DNA of 12,341 nucleotides, from contig CADBNA010000206.1 of NCBI GenBank assembly GCA_902795835.1, positions 1-12,341 on the forward strand. Direction: 5' to 3'. The number at the start of each line of letters is the position of its first letter. The stretch's first letter is position 1. The notes beneath the pieces are model-generated. The model searched no databases. It saw only the letters and a program-made list of their open reading frames with translations, and was not told where the DNA came from. A program made the translations under genes and the position numbers. The stretch is from an uncultured Lachnospiraceae bacterium. Lineage in GTDB: Bacteria; Bacillota_A; Clostridia; Lachnospirales; Lachnospiraceae. Shown piece after piece: positions 6,785 through 12,341 of this stretch.

Positions 6785-7646
6785 GACGTCCCCTCCTTCT
6801 CTTCAGTATATTGGCCCGCTCATCATAATATTTCTGGGCTTCCTGCAGGGCCTGGCGAAGTTCGCTGACAGAGATGCCCGGATGGAGCTTCCCGTCACGT
6901 GCAAAAGACACGTCGCCTGTTTCCTCTGAAACAATGATGACAAGCGCGTCACTGACTTCGCTGATGCCGACGCCGGCCCGGTGTCTGGTTCCAAACCGCT
7001 TGCTCAGCTCCATATTGTCCGAGAGGGGCAGATAGCAGGTCGCCGCGGCGATACGGTCCTGACGGATAATCACAGCGCCGTCATGCAGAGGTGTATTGTG
7101 TTCAAAAATATTTTCGATCAGCTGGCCGCTGACGACGGCGTCTACCGGAATGCCGGTGTTTTCAAATTCGCTGAGCTGGGTATCCCTTTCGAGCACGATC
7201 AGGGCGCCGGTCTTTACCTCACCCATTTCATAGCACGCCCGCGCCAGCTCACTGATAGTATGATCGCTGAACCTTTTGTTCTCTTCCGGAGCGCGGTTAA
7301 GAGACAGAAAGGACGCCAGCGGTATGCTGTGTCCCATCTGTTCCAGAACTTTACGGAGTTCCGGCTGAAAAATGATTACAACTGCAGTCATTGCTGCCAT
7401 GCTGAGGTTGCCGATGAGCCAGATAATAACTTCCATCTGCAGGAAGTAGGCCACTGCCACAAACGCTATTATGAACAGAATTCCCTTGAGCAGCGTGTAG
7501 GCCCTGGTGTTTTTCACCAGAAGGATCAGGCGGTATACCAGCCATGAGATCAGAAGAATCTGTATGATGTCTATGACCTCAATCGCCTTGGGCGGGCGCA
7601 GCCAGGACAGCACATATACCTGTAACCAGCTTAAAAAAGCATCCAT
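6765..7646 (-). CDS. cdaA: Diadenylate cyclase CdaA (c-di-AMP synthase)
   Basis: CdaA condenses two ATP into cyclic di-AMP, a second messenger that controls potassium and osmolyte transport and cell-wall homeostasis. The 293-residue protein has three N-terminal membrane helices (about 24-43, 53-69, 71-90), the boundary motif FQPELRKVLE (93-102), and a cytoplasmic DAC domain. Catalytic motifs are intact: HDGA (188-191) and TRHRAG (220-225). The C-terminus ends in a run of Arg and Lys. The ATG at 7646 has AAAGGAG about 7 nt upstream. cdaR overlaps its 3' end. In many Firmicutes cdaA-cdaR is followed by glmM; here an HPr-family gene takes that place. The two membrane genes upstream are candidates for functional partners. 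Confidence 0.96.
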   Translation of the reverse strand: MDAFLSWLQVYVLSWLRPPKAIEVIDIIQILLISWLVYRLILLVKNTRAYTLLKGILFIIAFVAVAYFLQMEVIIWLIGNLSMAAMTAVVIIFQPELRKVLEQMGHSIPLASFLSLNRAPEENKRFSDHTISELARACYEMGEVKTGALIVLERDTQLSEFENTGIPVDAVVSGQLIENIFEHNTPLHDGAVIIRQDRIAAATCYLPLSDNMELSKRFGTRHRAGVGISEVSDALVIIVSEETGDVSFARDGKLHPGISVSELRQALQEAQKYYDERANILKRRRGRRAKALS

Positions 7647-7677
7647 GTGCGATCTCCTTTAATTCACGGTCCCTTTT

Positions 7678-7692
7678 CGCGCGGTGCGCGCG
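7678..7692. other. CGCGCG hairpin in the cdaA leader gap
   Basis: A perfect 6-bp inverted repeat (7678-7683 with 7687-7692, 3-nt loop) lies in the 74 nt between the membrane protein gene and cdaA. On the minus strand it is followed by AAAA, not by T residues, so it is not a terminator there. It could be an RNA processing or stability element. Its function is unknown. Confidence 0.55.
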
Positions 7693-7720
7693 GATTCTTT
7701 CCTGCTGCCTGCCCTCATTT

Positions 7721-9016
7721 TCACAGAATCTGCTTTGTCTCGTCCGTCACGGCGCTTTTTGTCACAGCGTCATCTGCAGGAGCTGCTTCCCGCAGAGAGG
7801 GGTACGGAATCGTCTCATCCGCCGAATACGGAATTGTCGCGTCTGTGGGAACCATCCTTTCAAGGGCAGGATAAATGGCTGTATTCCCGTCTGCCGCATC
7901 CGGCTCTTCTGCACCGTCATTATAGGGAGCCGTATCTTCTTCCGCGTAAGGGGCGCGGTCTTCCTCTTCGTACCGGGCCGGCGCCTCTCTGTAGCGGACG
8001 TCTTCTTCCGCATATCCGGCTTCCGCTTTTTCCCGGACCGGCGGTTCCGGCGCGGGCCTTCTTCTGCGGCGGGGCGCCCTTCCCTCATCATAATCGTCTT
8101 CCGCCGGTTCATCATCCAGGTCATACTGCGGTGTGGGAAGGATCTTCGGCACTACCTTGACATGGTAATAATATTTGTCATCCTCAAACTGCAGATATTC
8201 GCTCCCCGAATAATCCGCATTGTAGAAGAAAAACTCCAGAATCAGGGCAGCCAGTGCGGAAACCACGGTTCCGAATATAAGCGCGGATGTCTCGACCTCT
8301 GTCTCCAGGATTCCCGAGCCGGTCATCATGAGGAAAACATACAGAACGCTGCCTATGATAATGGCGATCTCCCAGGAATGCGAGCTGAGCAGTTTGCGGA
8401 TTACCGTCACCACCAGCATGATAACCACAAACGTAATCATCATGAGGATAATATCCCTGGATACGAGTTCCTGCGGCATAGCCTGCAGAACATCGAGAAG
8501 GGATGTCGTGGCGGAGTTTTTCATCGGTTCAATAGAAGTCGAAACGATGTGAATAAACTGCCAGGAGATCAGACCGCACACCACGGAAATAGCGGATACC
8601 GGTCCGCACAGCAGTCCCGTCGTAAGCGGGATAAGCAGGGGGATGTCCAGCCGGAATGCCACAGGCGCCAGCAGCAGAATAATGGCATCCTTTGGCACAA
8701 AGCGGAAATACAGCAATGCCATCACAATATACAGGATCAGGGCAAAGCCGCCGACCTCCAGGCCCAGCCCGAAGCAGTGCGCGACAATCAGGATCGTTCC
8801 GATTACGACAATTCCGTTCAAAGGCAGAATCGCGCAGATTACTGCGAGAATCAGGATTACAAACAGATTGTTCAGTGCGTTCATATAACCCAGCTGGTCA
8901 TTGATCGCGATAAAAATCAGCACGGCAAGCGCGAATTTGAGCACCGGCCGTATATAGACATCATAAGAGGCGTAAAAGGACTTGATTCCCTCACGCATTC
9001 TGGCTATTACATTCAT
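7721..9016 (-). CDS. Uncharacterised polytopic membrane protein with disordered acidic tail
   Basis: I do not recognise the family. The 431-residue protein has a basic N-terminus, then about eight or nine hydrophobic segments (roughly 26-40, 49-65, 67-82, 88-103, 110-131, 133-150, 188-205, 215-232, 243-264), then the stretch YYYHVKVVPKI (282-292), and a tail of about 135 residues that looks disordered and cytoplasmic. The tail starts acidic, has an Arg/Pro patch (313-328), then many Glu, Asp, Ala and Tyr residues, and four T-[AI]-x-Y-like motifs (T362, T379, T394, T402). The ATG at 9016 overlaps the stop of the upstream gene (ATGA) and has a GGAGGAA upstream, so the two are translationally coupled. 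Its place just before cdaA suggests a link with c-di-AMP signalling or envelope control, which is an inference. Confidence 0.85.
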   Translation of the reverse strand: MNVIARMREGIKSFYASYDVYIRPVLKFALAVLIFIAINDQLGYMNALNNLFVILILAVICAILPLNGIVVIGTILIVAHCFGLGLEVGGFALILYIVMALLYFRFVPKDAIILLLAPVAFRLDIPLLIPLTTGLLCGPVSAISVVCGLISWQFIHIVSTSIEPMKNSATTSLLDVLQAMPQELVSRDIILMMITFVVIMLVVTVIRKLLSSHSWEIAIIIGSVLYVFLMMTGSGILETEVETSALIFGTVVSALAALILEFFFYNADYSGSEYLQFEDDKYYYHVKVVPKILPTPQYDLDDEPAEDDYDEGRAPRRRRRPAPEPPVREKAEAGYAEEDVRYREAPARYEEEDRAPYAEEDTAPYNDGAEEPDAADGNTAIYPALERMVPTDATIPYSADETIPYPSLREAAPADDAVTKSAVTDETKQIL

Positions 9017-9447
9017 CCCTTATTCCTCCCCCACTCTCTGCGGACTTTCTCCAGCACATCCTCTTCTCTGTACATGCGGCGCAGCCTGCCCAGCTGCCGC
9101 TCATATTCCGCAATGCGGGCTTCCGCGCGCACAAAGCGGATGCGGGCAACCGTATAGGCAATCACGGAATACACCCCCAGCATCAGCAGATAGCTGACGA
9201 TGATGATCGCCAGGAGCGGCCTGAATTTCAGGTCATTCAGGTTTGCCAGCACAAAGTCCAGATGATACAGGGCAATCAGCGCCAGCAGCAGCACATAGGC
9301 TATCGTTGTCAGCAGGAAATTGCGGATCAGCGTAAAGCTGATGAAATCTCCCTGATAAAAGCGGTTGACCCGCAGTGCTCTGTCCCTGTTCCGCTGGCGG
9401 AATCTCGCCAGTGAGATCATCAGATGCAGTCGTTTTTCATCTGTCAT
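9013..9447 (-). CDS. Uncharacterised small membrane protein with C-terminal coiled coil
   Basis: I do not recognise this 144-residue protein. It has a basic N-terminal part (1-35, many Arg), two transmembrane helices (about 40-61 and 77-99) joined by a short loop with LDFVLANLNDLKF, and an Arg/Glu-rich C-terminus (100-140) that looks like a coiled coil (EARIAEYERQLGRLRRMY). Both ends should be cytoplasmic. The ATG at 9447 has AGAGGA about 6 nt upstream. A promoter with an extended -10 lies about 45 nt before it, so it appears to be the first gene of the cdaA run. Its stop overlaps the start of the next membrane gene by 4 nt, typical of subunits of one complex. Confidence 0.85.
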   Translation of the reverse strand: MTDEKRLHLMISLARFRQRNRDRALRVNRFYQGDFISFTLIRNFLLTTIAYVLLLALIALYHLDFVLANLNDLKFRPLLAIIIVSYLLMLGVYSVIAYTVARIRFVRAEARIAEYERQLGRLRRMYREEDVLEKVRREWGRNKG

Positions 9448-9490
9448 GAATGTTCCTCTTCCCCGGTTATGATTGAGAATTAATCAGCTT

Positions 9491-9518
9491 ATTGTAGCAT
9501 ACTTCCCTTCTTATGCAA
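9491..9518 (-). promoter_or_regulatory. Promoter of the membrane gene-cdaA-cdaR run
   Basis: On the minus strand TTGCAT (9518-9513), a 16-nt spacer ending TATGC, and TACAAT (9496-9491) form a promoter with an extended TGn -10. The predicted start near 9484 gives a leader of about 37 nt. The -35 box matches only three positions, but the extended -10 can compensate. Confidence 0.6.
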
Positions 9519-9555
9519 AGGTTATTTTCCAAGTCCTCCAAAGAACAGGTATTTC

Positions 9556-10308
9556 TCAGGTCTCTCCGGAGGCGGCCGCAGCGCAGGCAAACCAGACCTT
9601 CCGGGCGCCTCCCCGGAGCAGCACCCCGGCGATTTCATCCAGCGTGCTTCCCGTCGTATAAATATCATCTGTCAGCAGAATCCCGGCCGGAATCTCTGCT
9701 CCGTCCCGGAGGCAAAACGCCCCGCGGACATTCTCCCTTCTCTCTGCAGGCGTCAGTCCCCGCTGCGGGCGGGTGCGCCTCACGCGGAGCACCGGCTCCG
9801 CGACAGGGATGCCGGACAGGCCGGACAGGCACCTGGCAAGCTCCTCTGCCTGATTGTAGCCGCGCTTCATCCACCTTCCCGTATGGACAGGGACCGGCAC
9901 AATCACATCCGGCTTCCACCGGCAGATGCGCGCTTTCCCGGCATGCCATATGGAAGCCGCATAAAAGCCGGCATATTCCGCGCGCCCGGCATATTTCATC
10001 CGAAGCAGAGAAGCCTGAATGTCTCCCCGGTAGATATAGGGCGCAAAGCCCTGTTCAAAAAGATGGCGCCGTTTCCTGCAGTCCGCGCAGTACTCTTTCC
10101 GGAAGGCCTCACCGTCTCCCCATTCAGGAGACAGCTCCTGCGCCCGGGATTCCGCAAGCGGCCTTCCGCAGCACATACAGGCAGGACCTCCAAATGGCGG
10201 CACCTCTGCAGCGCAGCGCCGGCATACCAGCGGTTCCCTGCTGTTCAGCAGCCGGTCACACAGGGCACAGTGCCTGGGATACAGCCAGTCTGCTGTCAGT
10301 TGTTTCAT
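9556..10308 (-). CDS. comF: ComF family protein (phosphoribosyltransferase-like)
   Basis: ComF proteins (ComFC in Bacillus) take part in natural transformation and are thought to act with DNA translocation or recombination. They carry a zinc finger and a phosphoribosyltransferase fold. The 250-residue protein has N-terminal cysteine pairs C14-x2-C17 and C29-x2-C32, more at C44/C47 and C74-x2-C77, then the family motif KRGYNQAEELA (148-158) and a PRPP-binding loop ILLTDDIYTTGST (210-222) with the paired Asp. The length is usual. The ATG at 10308 has AAGGA about 6 nt upstream. It follows recD2 by 53 nt and is likely co-transcribed with it. Whether the host is competent cannot be told from this gene, since comF is kept in many species never seen to transform. 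Confidence 0.93.
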   Translation of the reverse strand: MKQLTADWLYPRHCALCDRLLNSREPLVCRRCAAEVPPFGGPACMCCGRPLAESRAQELSPEWGDGEAFRKEYCADCRKRRHLFEQGFAPYIYRGDIQASLLRMKYAGRAEYAGFYAASIWHAGKARICRWKPDVIVPVPVHTGRWMKRGYNQAEELARCLSGLSGIPVAEPVLRVRRTRPQRGLTPAERRENVRGAFCLRDGAEIPAGILLTDDIYTTGSTLDEIAGVLLRGGARKVWFACAAAASGET

Positions 10309-10361
10309 TTCTGATCCTTTCTCCCCCGGATCACTCTTCCAGTCGTCTCTCTTTCTTTCGC

Positions 10362-12341
10362 TTACCGCATTTTCCCGGACTCTATGCCTGCGATCTCCCG
10401 TATTCTCTCAGCCAGGGTTGTATAGCGCATCTCCTCTGTCGCGTGATCAACCATGGCCTGAAAAATATCGGCGCTTCCGGTCAGCACCACACACTTTTTG
10501 GCTCTGGTAACAGCCGTATAGAGCAGGTTTCGCGTCTGCAGCATCTGCGGCACGCCCAGAAGAGGAATGACAACGGCCGGATATTCGCTTCCCTGCGCTT
10601 TGTGCACCGTCATCGCATAGGCCAGTTCCAGTTCATCCAGCTGACGGAAGGTATAGCTGATAATCTTTCCCTCTTCGTATTCCACTTCCATCATCTCATT
10701 CTGGAGATCAATTCTCCGGATGAATCCCACGTCTCCGTTGAACACGCCGCAGCCCTGCTGTACCGGTATTCCGTGCCGGCCGCGGATCTCCCACTCCAGC
10801 TGGTAGTTGTTCCGGATCTGCATTACCCGGTCACCCTCCCGGAACAGACCTTCAGCCGTCTCCTTCTCCGCCTTTGATCTGTCAGGCGGATTCAGATAGC
10901 TCTGCAGGAGCGCATTCAGGCTTTCGACACCGAGCGGACCCTTCCGGGTAGGCGTCAGCACCTGAATCTCAGCCGGGGAAGCCTTCACGTACCCCGGCAG
11001 TTTTTTTGAAACGAGATACAGCACAGCCTGCCGGATCACCTCGGCCTCATTCCGCCGGAGGAAAAAGAAATCACGGCTGTTGTTGTCCAGCCGCACGGGC
11101 TGGCCCGCATTGATTCTGTGCGCATTCACGACGATGTCGCTCTCCTGCGCCTGCCGGAAAATGTGCGTCAGCGTCACGACCGGAAAGCAATCCGAGCGGA
11201 TCAGGTCACGCAGCACACTTCCGGGGCCAACGCTCGGAAGCTGGTTGCGGTCGCCCACAAGAATCAGCCTGGTCCCGGGCGCTACCGCCAGCAGAAGGGC
11301 ATGCATCAGATACATGTCCACCATAGACATCTCATCAATGATAATGACGTCCGACTCCAGCGGATTGTCGGCGTTCCGCTCAAACCGGATCTCCTCCATC
11401 GTATCGTCGCTGACGGCCGACAACTCCAACAGGCGGTGTATCGTAGCCGCTTCGTATCCGGTCGCCTCTGTCATCCTCTTGGCCGCTCTTCCTGTCGGGG
11501 CTGCCAGTGAGACCGTCTTTTTCTCTGCCCTGAAATAACGGATCATTGTGTTGATCGTCGTCGTTTTTCCCGTCCCCGGGCCTCCGGTCACTATGAGCAG
11601 CCCGCAGCAGGCCGCTTTTCTGACCGCTTCCCGCTGAAGCGGATCCAGGGTGATCCGGTCCTTTTTCTCAAGTGCGCGGATGCGGGCGTCCACACGGTCT
11701 TCATCCTCGCCGGTGAGCAGATTCAGTTCATACAGCATACGCGCCGCATTCAGTTCCAGGTGATAGGCCTGGGCGGAATATACCAGTCTCTGCGGTTCTT
11801 CCTCTTCCCCGGGAGCGGTTTTTATGACAATCTTCCGGTCAATGGCAAGGTCCATCAGGTATTTTTCCATCTCCTCCGCCCCGGTTCCCAGCAGCTCTGA
11901 CGCCTGACGCAGCAGGACGTCGGCAGGCAGATACAGATGGCCCTGCGCCCCCGCCTGACTCAGTATATAGCACAGGCCGCTGCGAATGCGGAATTCGGAA
12001 TCCGGACGGATCCCCACCTTATGTGCTATCTCATCCGCAATGCGGAAGCCGATGCCCCTGATGTCCTCTGCGAGGCGGTAAGGATTCTCTTTCAGTACCT
12101 GATAGAGCTGGTCCTGGTACTGTTCATAGATTTTGACGCTCATCGCCAGGGATATGCCGTACTGTGCCAGAAAGATCATGGCATTCTGCATGTGCGCCTT
12201 TTCTTCAGTCTGCGCGGCAATATCACGCGCCTTCTTCTCGCTGATTCCCTTGACCTCGGCCAGGCGTTCCGGCTCCTCCTCCAGAATCCGCAGAGTGTCC
12301 TCCCCGAACTTTTTCACAATACGGCCCGCCAGTGAAGGGCC
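10362..12341 (-). CDS. recD2: RecD2-type ATP-dependent DNA helicase, 5' end outside window
   Basis: RecD2 is a 5'-3' superfamily 1B DNA helicase found in bacteria often without RecBC; it aids replication fork maintenance and repair. The visible 659 residues lack the N-terminus of a protein usually about 740 long. The first visible codons read GPSLAGRIVKKFG, part of a helix-hairpin-helix, so the GTG at 12317 is internal and not the start. Visible motifs (visible-residue numbers): further helix-hairpin-helix regions up to about 105, Walker A GGPGTGKT (253-260), motif APTGRAAKRM (281-290), Walker B IIIDEMSMVD (333-342), VGDRNQLPSVGPG (362-374), THIFRQ (392-397), and the C-terminal VHKAQGSEYPAV (579-590) and YTAVTRAKK (608-616). 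All helicase motifs are intact. comF follows 53 nt downstream with no terminator between them. Confidence 0.95.
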   Translation of the reverse strand, partial: GPSLAGRIVKKFGEDTLRILEEEPERLAEVKGISEKKARDIAAQTEEKAHMQNAMIFLAQYGISLAMSVKIYEQYQDQLYQVLKENPYRLAEDIRGIGFRIADEIAHKVGIRPDSEFRIRSGLCYILSQAGAQGHLYLPADVLLRQASELLGTGAEEMEKYLMDLAIDRKIVIKTAPGEEEEPQRLVYSAQAYHLELNAARMLYELNLLTGEDEDRVDARIRALEKKDRITLDPLQREAVRKAACCGLLIVTGGPGTGKTTTINTMIRYFRAEKKTVSLAAPTGRAAKRMTEATGYEAATIHRLLELSAVSDDTMEEIRFERNADNPLESDVIIIDEMSMVDMYLMHALLLAVAPGTRLILVGDRNQLPSVGPGSVLRDLIRSDCFPVVTLTHIFRQAQESDIVVNAHRINAGQPVRLDNNSRDFFFLRRNEAEVIRQAVLYLVSKKLPGYVKASPAEIQVLTPTRKGPLGVESLNALLQSYLNPPDRSKAEKETAEGLFREGDRVMQIRNNYQLEWEIRGRHGIPVQQGCGVFNGDVGFIRRIDLQNEMMEVEYEEGKIISYTFRQLDELELAYAMTVHKAQGSEYPAVVIPLLGVPQMLQTRNLLYTAVTRAKKCVVLTGSADIFQAMVDHATEEMRYTTLAERIREIAGIESGKMR

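Noticed and set aside
5516..6868. Plus-strand frame of 450 codons opposite cdaR and cdaA
   Set aside because: Long only because it mirrors a codon-biased gene; rich in His, Arg and Ile, no domain, no start signals, and the minus-strand genes are certain.
8162..9157. Plus-strand frame of 331 codons opposite the two membrane genes
   Set aside because: Complement of hydrophobic codons gives a His/Asn/Gln/Arg-rich shadow; the minus frames have membrane helices, coupled starts and ribosome binding sites.
9519..9555. Terminator after comF
   Set aside because: I found no stable stem followed by T residues in this gap, so transcription of comF may read into the next unit.
9513..10877. Plus-strand frame of 454 codons opposite comF and recD2
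   Set aside because: Rich in Arg, Pro and Ser, as expected for a shadow of GC-rich code, and opposite two recognised genes.
12315..12317. GTG at 12317 as the start of recD2
   Set aside because: The frame stays open to the window edge and the residues before it (GPSLAGRI) continue the expected helix-hairpin-helix, so the true start is outside.

Overview
The window reads as chromosomal housekeeping DNA from a low-to-mid GC Gram-positive anaerobe, most likely a Clostridia member close to Lachnospiraceae. This is inferred from strong AGGAGG-type ribosome binding sites, sigma-A-like promoters, the uL13-uS9 gene pair, CdaA/CdaR, and the style of the proteins. No mobile element, CRISPR array, tRNA or rRNA is visible. 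Every gene I can support lies on the minus strand, so transcription runs from high to low coordinates.

Layout in the direction of transcription. (1) 12341-9556: recD2, whose 5' end lies outside the window, then comF 53 bp later. (2) A promoter at 9518-9491 starts a tight run: a small two-helix membrane protein (9447-9013), a polytopic membrane protein with a disordered tail (9016-7721), the c-di-AMP synthase cdaA (7646-6765), its partner cdaR (6784-5468) and an HPr-family phosphocarrier (5440-5186). (3) After a hairpin at 5102-5067 come htrA, a membrane-anchored serine protease with PDZ domain (5012-3210), and a divergent ClpX-type unfoldase (3171-1720). (4) A strong promoter whose -35 box overlaps the clpX stop codon drives a leader of about 315 nt, then rplM (1373-945) and rpsI (927-535, TTG start), ending in a strong terminator at 510-475. 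(5) A second consensus promoter at 446-419 starts a structured RNA of about 150 nt ending in eight T residues; beyond it lies the N-terminal end of a small membrane protein (164-1) that runs off the window.

How the genes may fit together: regions 2 and 3 form one envelope and stress module in which c-di-AMP signalling, two uncharacterised membrane proteins, a phosphocarrier, a surface protease and a cytosolic unfoldase lie in one orientation. Shared transcription is inferred from spacing. The most interesting points are the structured RNA ahead of the partial gene, the ClpX variant that lacks the RKH loop, the T-[AI]-P-Y motifs in the tail of the membrane protein encoded upstream of cdaA, the HPr gene where glmM often sits in other Firmicutes, and the long rplM leader with competing helices.
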